This document shows positions 16,462 to 25,009 of a DNA stretch of 64,000 nt, in pieces; the stretch's first letter is position 1; every line of letters starts with the position of its first letter. Made by a program: the position numbers and the translations under genes. Below the pieces are notes generated by a model. The model had not been told where the DNA came from. It saw only the letters and a program-made list of their open reading frames with translations, and did no database searches. The DNA lies in contig CALVEK010000005.1 in the NCBI GenBank assembly GCA_944326555.1, positions 35,454 through 99,453 of the forward strand, read 5' to 3'. The DNA is from Candidatus Gastranaerophilales bacterium (GTDB taxonomy: Bacteria; Cyanobacteriota; Vampirovibrionia; Gastranaerophilales; Gastranaerophilaceae).

Positions 16462-18303
16462 ATGACAAAAAGAAGATTATACATATTATTTATATTTGTT
16501 TTTATTATAGTTGTTTTATCAAGTTGCATAAGGGTTGATAATCCTGGTGAGGATTTGACTCAAAAAAATGTCGAAAAATTTGTACAAGATGAATTTACAC
16601 CGTATCCTGTTGGAACAAAAACAATTGATGGAGTTGATTATCTTTTATCAAGGTCTCCTGCCGGAAAATATGGAGGAATTCTTGTATCAAGTACAATTGG
16701 AGAAGGTCCTAAAACCTTTAACAGTTGGAACTCTATGGATGCAACATCTTCGCTTGCATCGGATATAATGTTTGATGCTCTTGTCGGAACTGATCCTTAT
16801 ACAGGAGAGGTTTTTCCAAAACTTGCCAAGAGCATTAAAGTTTTACCTGACAAAAAAACTTATACAATTGAGCTCAGGCATGGTTTAAAATGGTCTGATG
16901 GCAAGGAAATAACAGCTGATGATGTTTTCTTTACATGGAATACCATCATATTTGGAGGTTTTGGTAATACCAGTACAAGAGATGCGATGTATATCGGTGA
17001 TAAGCTACCTGTTATTGAAAAATTGGACAAGTATACCGTAAAATTCACTACACCTAAGCCGTTTTCACCTTTCTTGAGGCAATTATCAGTCCCTATAGCT
17101 CCAAAGCATATTCTTGAACCTGTTACCAAACAAGGAAAAAGAGCTTTTGCTTCTTTTTGTAGTTCAAGTGCTGACCCAAAAACTTTTGTTACAAGCGGTG
17201 CATTTAGATTAAAAGAATATGTTCCTGCTCAGAGATTGGTTTATGAAAGAAATCCTAACTATTATATGATCGATGAAAAAGGACAAAAACTTCCTTATCT
17301 TGATAAGTATATTATTTTGATAGTTGGTGATTTGAATAATGAACTTTTGAAATTTAAATCAAAAGAGCTTGATACAGTGAGCCTTAGGGGAACTAACGTT
17401 GCTTTATTTAAAGAAAAAGAAAAATTTTCCGATTATAAAGTTTATAATTTGGGACCTGATACTGGTACGATGTATTTTACTTACAACTTGAATACAAGAA
17501 AAAATGACAAAGGTAAGTATTATGTTAATCCTGTAAAACAAAAGTGGTTTAATGACAAAAATTTCAGGGCTGCTACGGATTATGCTCTTGATAGAGAAAA
17601 CATGGTGTTTAATATAGCAAGTGGTGTTGCTGCACCATTGTTTACTCCAGAGCCGTTATCTTCAATTTATTTGAATGAAACTGTTGCAAAAGGTCATCCC
17701 CAAGATATGCAAAAAGCAAGAGAACTTCTTAAAGCGTCAGGCTTTTATTGGAAAAATAAAAAGCTGTACGATAAAGAGGGAAATAAGGTCGAGTTTGATT
17801 TGTATACAAATGCCGGTAATACCGAACGTGAATCAATTGGTGTTATGGTTAAGCAAGACTTGGAAGAACTGGGTATGACAGTTAATTTTAAACCGATTGA
17901 GTTTAATACTCTTGTCAGCAAGTTGGTTAATTCAAACGATTTTGATGCTGTTATTATGGGCTTTACAGGTAGTCCGCTAGAACCTTATGGAGGTAAAAAC
18001 GTTTGGTATTCAAATGGTACATTGCATGTTTTTAATATGAGAAAAACTCCGCATGAAAACATTAATCTTTTTGCTTGGGAAAAACAGCTTAATGATATTT
18101 TTGATAAAGCATCACTGGAACTTAATTTTGAAAAAAGAAAAACTTTATATGAACAGTATCAGCAACTTGTTTATGACGAAAAGCCAATTATATACCTGTA
18201 TTCACCAATAAGGGTAACAGCTGTAAGAAATAAGTTTGGAAATATTCACCCTACAGAATTAGGTGGAGTTGTTCATAACCTTGAAGAAATATATGTAAAG
18301 TAA
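16462..18303 (+). CDS. Peptide/nickel-type ABC substrate-binding lipoprotein (SBP family 5)
   Basis: 613 residues. A lipoprotein signal with a hydrophobic core (residues 6-19) and lipobox LSSC places the lipidated Cys at 22. The mature part is a family 5 binding protein: LRHGLKWSDGKEITADDVFFTW near residue 138, YERNPNYYMIDEKG near 256, then FRAATDYALDRENMV. These proteins capture oligopeptides or similar solutes and hand them to ABC permeases. No permease or ATPase gene is nearby, so the partner is elsewhere or the protein is an orphan. It ends one base before the convergent LysM gene, without a visible terminator. Confidence 0.9.
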   Translation: MTKRRLYILFIFVFIIVVLSSCIRVDNPGEDLTQKNVEKFVQDEFTPYPVGTKTIDGVDYLLSRSPAGKYGGILVSSTIGEGPKTFNSWNSMDATSSLASDIMFDALVGTDPYTGEVFPKLAKSIKVLPDKKTYTIELRHGLKWSDGKEITADDVFFTWNTIIFGGFGNTSTRDAMYIGDKLPVIEKLDKYTVKFTTPKPFSPFLRQLSVPIAPKHILEPVTKQGKRAFASFCSSSADPKTFVTSGAFRLKEYVPAQRLVYERNPNYYMIDEKGQKLPYLDKYIILIVGDLNNELLKFKSKELDTVSLRGTNVALFKEKEKFSDYKVYNLGPDTGTMYFTYNLNTRKNDKGKYYVNPVKQKWFNDKNFRAATDYALDRENMVFNIASGVAAPLFTPEPLSSIYLNETVAKGHPQDMQKARELLKASGFYWKNKKLYDKEGNKVEFDLYTNAGNTERESIGVMVKQDLEELGMTVNFKPIEFNTLVSKLVNSNDFDAVIMGFTGSPLEPYGGKNVWYSNGTLHVFNMRKTPHENINLFAWEKQLNDIFDKASLELNFEKRKTLYEQYQQLVYDEKPIIYLYSPIRVTAVRNKFGNIHPTELGGVVHNLEEIYVK

Positions 18304-19101
18304 TTATTTTTGTTCATTCGGGTAGAGAAATTTAAACATTTCTCTCAACTTTTGTCCAGCTTTTTCATGTGCAAAGTTTGTAAAAACAATTGATTCGTGG
18401 TCTATTTTTCCATTTATTTTTCCGCTGTTTTCATCAGTGCCTTTGCTTATGTCCATAAATGCAAACGTAGTTGATAATTCTTTTGTATCAATTTTTTTGT
18501 TTCCATCTATATCTAAGTTATTAAATATTGTTCTGATAACTTCTTCAGATGGTGTATCTAATCCGAACGATTCGGCATCTTTTTTCTCTTTTGCATAAAA
18601 CTCTTCAAAAGTCAGAGTTGACGTATCTTCATCTGTATTTGCGTTTAGTATATTAGATTGTGAAAATTTTAAAAGACCGGATGTATAGGTCTGTGCTTTT
18701 TGTTCTGAAGGAACTTTTGTCATATCCGTTCCAAGAAAATCAAAATCTTCTACAGGAGGTTTTCCTTGTTGATTTTCACTTATTGCATATTGGTATGTTT
18801 TTTCAATGTTTTCTTTATCAAACGCCCATTTTTCATAGTTTTGTGCTTGTTCTGTTGTTACTTGTGTTGTGGGTGTTGTGTTTTCTCCTTGAGTTGGATT
18901 TGTATTTCTTTCCAATGTATCTGTTGCATCGCTCAATTCTATCTTTTTGCCTGCAAATATGAGATTTGGGTTGCTTATTCCGTTAGCTTTTGCAACTTCA
19001 TTAACTTTTTTAGCTATATCTGCGTTATTACTGAGGTTGAATTGCCTTTTGCAGATGTTCCAAAGGTTGTCGCCTGATTTTATTGTATAGCTGTGCGTCA
19101 T
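18304..19101 (-). CDS. LysM-domain protein with EF-hand calcium-binding motifs
   Basis: 265 residues. Residues 2-53 are one LysM domain (YTIKSGDNLWNICKRQF, then NPNLIFAGKKI), normally a peptidoglycan or chitin binder. Near residue 198 there is a canonical EF-hand loop DIDGNKKIDTKE with Asp, Asp, Asn, Asp and Glu at ligand positions. Two weaker EF-like loops lie near 160 (NTDEDTSTLTFEEF) and 225 (DENSGKINGKIDHE). The middle is a Thr/Gln/Asn linker. There is no signal peptide, which is odd for a wall-binding protein. The combination suggests a calcium-responsive envelope protein, but that is inference. Confidence 0.8.
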   Translation of the reverse strand: MTHSYTIKSGDNLWNICKRQFNLSNNADIAKKVNEVAKANGISNPNLIFAGKKIELSDATDTLERNTNPTQGENTTPTTQVTTEQAQNYEKWAFDKENIEKTYQYAISENQQGKPPVEDFDFLGTDMTKVPSEQKAQTYTSGLLKFSQSNILNANTDEDTSTLTFEEFYAKEKKDAESFGLDTPSEEVIRTIFNNLDIDGNKKIDTKELSTTFAFMDISKGTDENSGKINGKIDHESIVFTNFAHEKAGQKLREMFKFLYPNEQK

Positions 19102-19183
19102 ATTACTCTCTCTTTTCTATTTATATATATAAAGGTAATTTATTAATAAAAATTGCCTTTGATTTTCTTTTCTGTAAAAAAGT

Positions 19184-19191
19184 TGTATAAT
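19184..19191 (+). promoter_or_regulatory. TG-TATAAT -10 element upstream of serA
   Basis: TGTATAAT at 19184-19191, 36 nt before the serA ATG. The -35 is poor. Confidence 0.4.
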
Positions 19192-19226
19192 TGTTTGCAT
19201 TAGTTGAGTTTAAAGGGGAGTTTTTA

Positions 19227-20819
19227 ATGAAAGTTTTAATTACTGATAAGATAAATGAGTTTGCAAAAAAAATTGTTGATGATGTCGCTGAGGGTGTTTT
19301 GTTACCTACAATGAGTGAAGATGAATTGTGTTCTGTTATTGGTGAATACGATGCTTTGATGGTTAGAAGTCAGACTAAGGTTACAGAAAAGGTAATTGAA
19401 GCAGGTAAGAATCTCAAAATTATTGGTAGAGCCGGTGTTGGGGTTGATAATATTAATCTCGAAGCAGCAACAAAAAAAGGAATTATTGTTGTAAATTCAC
19501 CTGATGGAAATACCAATGCTGCCGCAGAGCATACAGTCGCTCTTATGCTTTCTATGTCGAGAAATATTGCGAAAGCTGCTGCTTCTACAAAACAGGGGCT
19601 ATGGGAACGTTCTAAATTTACAGGGCATGAGGTATTTGGAAAAACTCTCGGAGTAATTGGTTTTGGAAAAATTGGTCATCACGTTGCCGAAGCTGCAAAG
19701 GCTCTTGGCATGAAGGTTGTTGTTTTTGACCCTTATACAACTAAAGAAGTTGTTGAAAAATTTGGTGCTAAATATTATGAAAATTTGGATGATTTGTGGC
19801 CTGTATGTGATTATATTACTGTCCATGTTCCAAAAACAAAAGAAACAATGCACATGATTAATAGTGAAACAATTGCAAAAATGAAAAAAGGTGTGCGCCT
19901 GATTAACTGTGCAAGAGGCGGTATAATTGACGAAAAAGCACTTGTTGAAGCCCTCGAGTCAGGGCAAGTCGCTCAGGCTGCTATTGACGTTTTTGAAAAT
20001 GAGCCTAACATTGCTGAATCTCCGCTTGTCAAAACAACAGGAGACATTTTGTTGACACCTCATTTGGGGGCAAGTACAGAAGAAGCTCAACTTAATGTTG
20101 CTATTGACGTTGCTCAACAAATTAGAGATGTTTTAGCGGGAGGTTCTGCTCGTTCAGCTGTAAATATTCCATCTTTAAAACCTGCTAAACTTGAGCCTGT
20201 TAAAGATTACATGCAATTGGCAGAAAATATTGGCGAGCTCGCAATGCAGATGTCTTCAGGTAATTTAAAAGGTATCTATATTACTGTTAAAGGTTCTCTT
20301 GCAGAGTTGGATGTTTCTCCACTTGAAACAGCAGTTGTAAAAGGTGTTTTAAGTTCTTTTATGACAGATGTGAATTATGTTAATGCACCTGTTATTGCAA
20401 ATAACAAGGGACTTGATGTTTCTACAACTAAGTCCAAAACGTCAACTGATTATATCGGTTCAATAACATTGAAATTGGTTACAGATAAGCATACAAATAC
20501 TGTTTCCGGTGCCTTAATTGCAGAAGATATGCCAAGAATAGTCAAGATTAACGGCTATAATGCAAGTATAGAACCTGAAAAACACATGTTGTTGATTCCG
20601 CACGAAAACAAACCTGCTATGGTTGCAAAGGTTGCAACTGTGTTGGGTAACAAAAATATTAATATTACAAGAATGAATGTTGCCCAAAATAGAGCTGAGG
20701 CAGACAACATATCAATTATGATTATAAATACAGGAAGCGAAGTTGATGAATCTGCTCTCAAAGAAATTTCTGCAATAGATGGAATCGGTACGGCAAGATA
20801 TATTAAATTAAGTTTGTAG
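19227..20819 (+). CDS. serA: D-3-phosphoglycerate dehydrogenase
   Basis: 530 residues from the ATG at 19227, chosen because AAAGGGGAG precedes it. It oxidises 3-phosphoglycerate with NAD in the first step of serine synthesis. Domains in order: substrate and NAD-binding domains (RAGVGVDNINLEAA, then GFGKIGHHVAEAAK), the catalytic His in TPHLGASTEEAQ, an ASB insertion domain (about 320-450), and a C-terminal ACT domain (about 455-530) that usually binds serine as feedback inhibitor. This is the long-form architecture. It is convergent with the pentapeptide-repeat gene, 3 nt apart. Confidence 0.96.
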   Translation: MKVLITDKINEFAKKIVDDVAEGVLLPTMSEDELCSVIGEYDALMVRSQTKVTEKVIEAGKNLKIIGRAGVGVDNINLEAATKKGIIVVNSPDGNTNAAAEHTVALMLSMSRNIAKAAASTKQGLWERSKFTGHEVFGKTLGVIGFGKIGHHVAEAAKALGMKVVVFDPYTTKEVVEKFGAKYYENLDDLWPVCDYITVHVPKTKETMHMINSETIAKMKKGVRLINCARGGIIDEKALVEALESGQVAQAAIDVFENEPNIAESPLVKTTGDILLTPHLGASTEEAQLNVAIDVAQQIRDVLAGGSARSAVNIPSLKPAKLEPVKDYMQLAENIGELAMQMSSGNLKGIYITVKGSLAELDVSPLETAVVKGVLSSFMTDVNYVNAPVIANNKGLDVSTTKSKTSTDYIGSITLKLVTDKHTNTVSGALIAEDMPRIVKINGYNASIEPEKHMLLIPHENKPAMVAKVATVLGNKNINITRMNVAQNRAEADNISIMIINTGSEVDESALKEISAIDGIGTARYIKLSL

Positions 20820-20822
20820 TTC

Positions 20823-21254
20823 TTACCAGCAGGATCCTACGGATCCTGCTCCACAAACTTTTCCGTTCACCCAAATTGCATATTCCAGTTCTGTATTTTT
20901 AAAGTAGGTGTTCTTTATTTTGGCATTCAATAGAGAAGTCTCTTCAAGGTCTGCATTTTCGAATGTTGCATTCTCAAGATTAGCATTTTCAAATGTTGCT
21001 TTTTCTATGTCTGCTCCTTTAAAGTTTGCTCCTTTTAGATTTGCACCTTTAAAATTTGCTTCATCAAGTCTTGCTTTTTCAAAATTGAAACCTTCTAAAT
21101 TCATTCCAGAGAAATTGAATTTTTCAAAATTTGCTTTTTCATAATTTTTTATTTTTATGTCAAATTTTGTTTTGTTGCAATCATCATCAGCAAAGGCATT
21201 ATACGTGATTGTCAACAAGGAAAATATAGCAACAATTGTAATAAGTTTTTTCAT
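20823..21254 (-). CDS. Exported pentapeptide-repeat protein
   Basis: 143 residues from the ATG at 21254, which has AAAGGAG upstream; longer in-frame starts lack a ribosome-binding site. A signal peptide covers residues 1-22 (LLTITYNAFA core, then DDD). Residues 45-120 are about 15 pentapeptide repeats of the A(N/D)(L/F)xx type, forming a right-handed quadrilateral beta helix. The C-terminus is Cys- and Gly-containing. Such proteins have varied binding roles; none can be assigned. The upstream beta-rich protein gene is 19 nt away in the same direction, so both are likely one operon. Confidence 0.88.
   Translation of the reverse strand: MKKLITIVAIFSLLTITYNAFADDDCNKTKFDIKIKNYEKANFEKFNFSGMNLEGFNFEKARLDEANFKGANLKGANFKGADIEKATFENANLENATFENADLEETSLLNAKIKNTYFKNTELEYAIWVNGKVCGAGSVGSCW
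20828..20850. repeat. Perfect 10-bp inverted repeat at the serA/pentapeptide junction
   Basis: AGCAGGATCC, spacer TAC, GGATCCTGCT, inside the last codons of the leftward gene and just past the serA stop. It has no T-run, so it is not a standard intrinsic terminator, but it may end or stabilise both mRNAs. Confidence 0.6.
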
Positions 21255-21273
21255 ATAATTCTCCTTTAATTCT

Positions 21274-21996
21274 TTAAAGTGATTCATCAGGTTCATCTTT
21301 AACTTTTTCGGGCAAGATTTTGCCGACATATTTTGATAAAGAGATTGAAAATGCTACTCTATCTTCATTATTGTTTGGTATAACAACAGCCGTTGTTATT
21401 GATGTAGTTGGCTCAGGTCTTATTTTTAAACCTGCCGCAAAGGCTCCCCAAGACTCATCTCTTGATACCCAATCTGCAACTACACGAAGTTTGTTTGGAA
21501 TGATTGTTTGGTCAATACCAAGCATTACTCCGGTAAGAGATGGCATTTCACTTTTGCCACCAACAAAGCCCCCTGCTGTTAGGGTTGTCTTAGTTTTTCT
21601 TATAAGATAGGAGCCATGAGCATATATCATACTGTCAGGATTCTTTCCCTCCGTAAGTGATGGGGTTAATGTACCTCCTACTGTAAATCTTGTTGAACGC
21701 TTTATTTTAAATACTTTTTTTGCTGTTAAGTTTAATTTTACTTCGGTTTTGTCATCTATAGTTGTTCCTGCTCCAACTGATATTTCTGTGCCTTTGCCGG
21801 TACCAATAATTGCTTGTGGTGTAAGTGATACAAATCCGTTACCAAATGGTGAAAACCTGTTTGATTGTTTTAAAATAACTTCTCCACCCGGTAATACATC
21901 TGATGATGGCACAGTAATAATAGTTTGTTGGGCCATAACTGTGCTTCCTGTTATAAGTAATAAAAATGTAATGAAAAATTTTAATAAAGTGTGCAT
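21274..21996 (-). CDS. Exported beta-rich protein, possible outer-membrane barrel
   Basis: 240 residues. The signal peptide is about 1-22 (ITFLLLITGSTVMA, then QQ). The mature chain alternates polar and hydrophobic residues in many short strands (TEISVGAGTTI, TEVKLNLTAKKVF, TTLTAGGFVGG) and has few long helices, as expected of a small beta barrel. No family is recognised. It precedes the pentapeptide-repeat gene. Upstream are a predicted promoter and, between promoter and start codon, a terminator-like hairpin, suggesting attenuation. The Shine-Dalgarno sequence is weak. Confidence 0.7.
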   Translation of the reverse strand: MHTLLKFFITFLLLITGSTVMAQQTIITVPSSDVLPGGEVILKQSNRFSPFGNGFVSLTPQAIIGTGKGTEISVGAGTTIDDKTEVKLNLTAKKVFKIKRSTRFTVGGTLTPSLTEGKNPDSMIYAHGSYLIRKTKTTLTAGGFVGGKSEMPSLTGVMLGIDQTIIPNKLRVVADWVSRDESWGAFAAGLKIRPEPTTSITTAVVIPNNNEDRVAFSISLSKYVGKILPEKVKDEPDESL

Positions 21997-22047
21997 GCAA
22001 ACATTATGATTTAAATATTAGTTTCTGTAAATCCTTGTTTAATAAAT

Positions 22048-22088
22048 AAAAAAAGTATCTCCGGCAAAAATTACCTTGTGAGATACTT
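22048..22088 (-). terminator. Terminator/attenuator hairpin in the leader of the beta-rich protein gene
   Basis: On the minus strand AAGTATCTC (22088-22080) pairs with GAGATACTT (22061-22053), with an inner GGTAA/TTGCC helix, then a run of seven T. It ends about 50 nt before the start codon at 21996, so it would stop transcription before the gene. Confidence 0.6.
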
Positions 22089-22111
22089 AAATTAATAACC
22101 TTTCGTATCTT

Positions 22112-22140
22112 ATTATAAAAATTTTTTTTTAATTAATCAA
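22112..22140 (-). promoter_or_regulatory. Predicted minus-strand promoter for the leader RNA
   Basis: On the minus strand: TTGATT (22140-22135), a 17-bp spacer, TATAAT (22117-22112). Start is expected near 22105. Confidence 0.6.
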
Positions 22141-22228
22141 TACAATTAATTAGTTTGTAAAGATTAGATAAGATTCTTGAAAAATTTTTTTGATTTTTTT
22201 AGACTATTATTTGCACTGGTACGGAATA

Positions 22229-22924
22229 ATGAAAATAAACTTGGTAGGAAAACAGGCTTGTTGCAGTGATGCATCACAGATTAATTTTAAAGCCAGAGAT
22301 TATGCTGATGTAAAAACATTTGTCTCTGGTTCTGTTTCTAGTCTTAAATTATACGAGCTGGATTCTTATGATTCAAAGTTTTTGGATGTTGTTGCAAATA
22401 GGATTAATTTGCGTCAACTTTCTGATTTAAAAAATGTTACTCGTAGGCAGTTTAACTTGTGGAAAAATGTAATAAACAATGCTATTTTAATGTCAGGTTT
22501 TTCTGATCCCCAACGTTCATTTTTACTTACAAAAAATAACAGACCTTGTGGGATTCTTTCATTTAAGGATTTGCAGGAAGAGTCATATATCGATTATATT
22601 TCTACTTGGCCTATTAGTAAGGGGAAAAATGTTAAACTTGCGGGGACAGTTCTTATGAAGACTGCTTTTGATATTGCTAAAGAAAATGATACAAAAAAAA
22701 TATCTCTTACTCTCTTATCAGATAGTCCTTTTGACCTTACTAAATTTTATAAAAATTTGAGTTTTCAAGATATGAAGACAAAATCTGTTTATGATGCAGA
22801 CCTTGTTTCTTACAAATCGGATTATGTTGAAAAATCAAAAGAATTGGAAAAAATCATAGAAATCAATAAATCAAAATCTTCTGAAGATGTTGATTTGAAA
22901 AGGATTTTGGATATTAACTATTGA
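22229..22924 (+). CDS. GNAT-like protein (putative acetyltransferase)
   Basis: 231 residues from the ATG at 22229. The N-terminal 17 or so residues end in QINFKARDY, a short motif seen in other proteins of this window. Residues 95-200 resemble a GNAT fold: SFLLTKNNRPCGIL, an extended strand, GTVLMKTAFDIAKEN, then KISLTLLSDSPFDLTKFYKNLSFQ. That order (acetyl-CoA pyrophosphate loop region, helix, strand, FYxxLxF) suggests an N-acetyltransferase, but the canonical acetyl-CoA motif R/Q-x-x-G-x-G/A is degenerate (SKGKNVKLAG). The C-terminal 45 residues are charged and helical. Substrate is unknown. Confidence 0.6.
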   Translation: MKINLVGKQACCSDASQINFKARDYADVKTFVSGSVSSLKLYELDSYDSKFLDVVANRINLRQLSDLKNVTRRQFNLWKNVINNAILMSGFSDPQRSFLLTKNNRPCGILSFKDLQEESYIDYISTWPISKGKNVKLAGTVLMKTAFDIAKENDTKKISLTLLSDSPFDLTKFYKNLSFQDMKTKSVYDADLVSYKSDYVEKSKELEKIIEINKSKSSEDVDLKRILDINY

Positions 22925-22940
22925 TAATAGTGTTTTTTGC

Positions 22941-23043
22941 AAAAAAAACGAGGGGATTTGTAAAGTCTAGCTCATCTTGCGATGTATTCGATTTTACAGC
23001 CCAACCCTCGTAAGGTTTTTACACTAGCCGAAACATTAATAAC
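22941..23043 (-). ncRNA. Predicted small structured RNA, about 100 nt
   Basis: Read on the minus strand. The outer stem ACGAGGG (23011-23005) pairs with CCCTCGT (22954-22948). The middle stem TGTAAAATC (22998-22990) pairs with GACTTTACA (22967-22959). The apex is CATC-GCAA-GATG, a GNRA tetraloop. Eight T follow the outer stem, as in an intrinsic terminator. A promoter lies upstream at 23050-23078. Internal loops (TTGGGC, GAATA/AGCTA) interrupt the stem. It matches no RNA family I can name. It lies between two rightward genes, so it is an independent or cis-antisense transcript. On the plus strand the hairpin lacks a comparable T-run. Confidence 0.62.
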
Positions 23044-23049
23044 ATTATA

Positions 23050-23078
23050 ATTATAACACTTTTTTTAACATTATGCAA
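23050..23078 (-). promoter_or_regulatory. Predicted promoter of the small RNA
   Basis: On the minus strand: TTGCAT (23078-23073), a 17-bp spacer, perfect TATAAT (23055-23050). Expected start is near 23043. The remaining gap to ribF (23079-23280) is AT-rich with nothing recognisable. Confidence 0.62.
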
Positions 23079-23280
23079 ATACTATGCTTTGTTTGTTAAC
23101 TAATATTACAATATCTTAATATATGAAAACTCTTTGTACAAAGGCATTTTAAGACTAGTTTTAGTATATTTGTTAAAAATTTAGTCTAAATTCTTTATTT
23201 TTTTGCATGCCTTTTCACTATTTTGCTATAAGAAATATGAATTTATTGAAAAAAATCACTAATTTGAATAATATACAGTT

Positions 23281-24213
23281 ATGCAAGTTTTTTATGAACT
23301 TAATAAGAATCAGGATTTGTCATTGTGCCTTGGCTTTTTTGATGGTGTTCATCAGGGCCACAAGGTTGTTTTGCGAAATGCCGTTAATCTTGCGAAACAA
23401 AATGGAATTTCATCGGCAGTAGTTACTTTTAAAGACCATCCGTTGTGTTATTTGCAGAATCGAAAACCTCAGTATATTCTGCCTATTTCTGAACGATTAG
23501 AGTTGTTAGCTGCTCAGGGTATTGATTATGCGTATGTTCTGGATTTTGATGAAAATATAGCGGATGCATTGGCTGCCGATTATTTGAAAGATTTTATTGT
23601 TGAAAATTTGAAGCCAAAATTTATTACAACAGGCTTTAATCATTATTTTGGTGCTAACAAACAGGGGGATGCTTCTTTTTTAATGGCAAATCAACAAACC
23701 TATGGGTACAAGTTTTTTGAGGTTCCCCCAATTACATTCAATAACACTCTTATTAGTAGTTCTAAAATAAGACAAATGATAAAAGATGGTTTTGTTGATA
23801 AAATTCCTAATCTTTTGGGTACATATTTTTATGTAAAAGGCAGGGTTGTTACAGGACAAAGAATTGGTCGAACTATTTCTTTTCCTACCGCAAATCTGAA
23901 GTATCCGTCTGATGTTGTACCCGTTTCTAAAGGTGTGTATGCTGCTGTTGTCTCATTTGATGGAAATACGTACAGGGCTATAGTCAATTATGGAAAGAAA
24001 CCTACTATTGCAACAAATTTGACTTCGACTTTGGAAGCTCATTTACTCGATTTTAGCGATAATATTTATGACAAAGATATAAAAGTCAGCTTTGTAAAAA
24101 AATTAAGAGATGAGAAAAAATTTGAGTCTTTGCCTGACTTGAAATCTCAAATAGTTAGAGATGAGCAAGCCGCTATTTCTTACTTTGATAATAACAAACT
24201 TATGAAGTTGTAA
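23281..24213 (+). CDS. ribF: Bifunctional riboflavin kinase / FAD synthetase
   Basis: 310 residues. The N-terminal nucleotidyltransferase domain (about 1-180) has LGFFDGVHQGH, the variant of the GxFDGxHxGH signature, plus SSSKIRQMI near 160. The C-terminal kinase domain (about 185-310) has GRTISFPTANL. It converts riboflavin to FMN and FAD in the cytoplasm. The gene stands alone after a 350-nt gap that holds the predicted minus-strand small RNA. No FMN riboswitch is recognisable in front. ribH follows after 282 nt. Confidence 0.95.
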   Translation: MQVFYELNKNQDLSLCLGFFDGVHQGHKVVLRNAVNLAKQNGISSAVVTFKDHPLCYLQNRKPQYILPISERLELLAAQGIDYAYVLDFDENIADALAADYLKDFIVENLKPKFITTGFNHYFGANKQGDASFLMANQQTYGYKFFEVPPITFNNTLISSSKIRQMIKDGFVDKIPNLLGTYFYVKGRVVTGQRIGRTISFPTANLKYPSDVVPVSKGVYAAVVSFDGNTYRAIVNYGKKPTIATNLTSTLEAHLLDFSDNIYDKDIKVSFVKKLRDEKKFESLPDLKSQIVRDEQAAISYFDNNKLMKL

Positions 24214-24495
24214 TTATTTTTTATAATAATTTAGTTATACAGATTAACAAAATGCTGTATATGAATGAAATGTAAGCTGTACTGATTAGAAGTCTCGGAT
24301 TTTTTCTGATAAAATACACTATACTCTCTCCCTGCTCTATTTCTATCTTATTTACGATTCTCACTAATAATTTTAGATTTTTGTATTAGACACATGGAAA
24401 ATATTGGGCTAAATTTGTAAAAATGCAGTAATATTCCTTTTAAAGATAGTTTTTGTATTGTAAAATTTAGTAAACTGTTATTAAAGGAGAATAAA

Positions 24496-24960
24496 ATGGC
24501 AAATATTATACAAGGTAAGTTGACTACTAATGGTGAAAAATTCTGTATTGTAATATCAAGATTTAACGAATTTATCGGTTCGAAACTTCTTTCCGGTGCT
24601 ATTGATGAATTGACAAGACATGGAATTGATGAAGAAACTATCGATGTAATATGGACGCCTGGTGCTTTTGAGATACCTGTGATTGCGAAAAAAGCTGCAT
24701 TGTCAAAAAAATATAATGCAATCATTACTCTTGGAGCTGTTATAAAAGGTTCAACAGGACATTATGATTTTGTTGCCGCAGAAGTATCTAAAGGTATTGC
24801 CCAAGTGTCTCTGGAAACAGGTATTCCTGTTATCTTTGGTGTCTTAACTACAGACAATTTGGAACAGGCAATTGAAAGAGCAGGTACGAAAGCCGGTAAC
24901 AAGGGCTCTGAAGCTGCAAAAACTGCCATAGAAATGGCTAACTTGACAAAACTGCTATAA
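24496..24960 (+). CDS. ribH: 6,7-dimethyl-8-ribityllumazine synthase
   Basis: 154 residues, normal size. It condenses aminouracil and dihydroxybutanone phosphate in the penultimate riboflavin step and usually assembles into pentamers or 60-mers. Visible marks: [41 protein letters not shown] with the catalytic His, and [23 protein letters not shown]. An AAAGGAG ribosome-binding site precedes the ATG. The other rib genes are not present. In the 282-nt gap upstream I see no riboswitch. Confidence 0.96.
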   Translation: MANIIQGKLTTNGEKFCIVISRFNEFIGSKLLSGAIDELTRHGIDEETIDVIWTPGAFEIPVIAKKAALSKKYNAIITLGAVIKGSTGHYDFVAAEVSKGIAQVSLETGIPVIFGVLTTDNLEQAIERAGTKAGNKGSEAAKTAIEMANLTKLL

Positions 24961-25009
24961 ACTTTTAATATTGACTGAGTGTTTATAGTTTAGTTTATGG
25001 AGTTTTTGT

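Noticed and set aside
22948..23020. Hairpin read on the plus strand as terminator of the GNAT-like gene
   Set aside because: On the plus strand only five T follow after an offset of four bases, while the minus strand has eight T directly after the stem.
22948..23043. tracrRNA or CRISPR-linked RNA suggested by a GGCTAGT string
   Set aside because: No CRISPR array or cas gene in the window and the match is a few bases only.
23044..23280. FMN riboswitch in front of ribF
   Set aside because: No conserved RFN element sequences; the only structure in the gap belongs to the minus strand.
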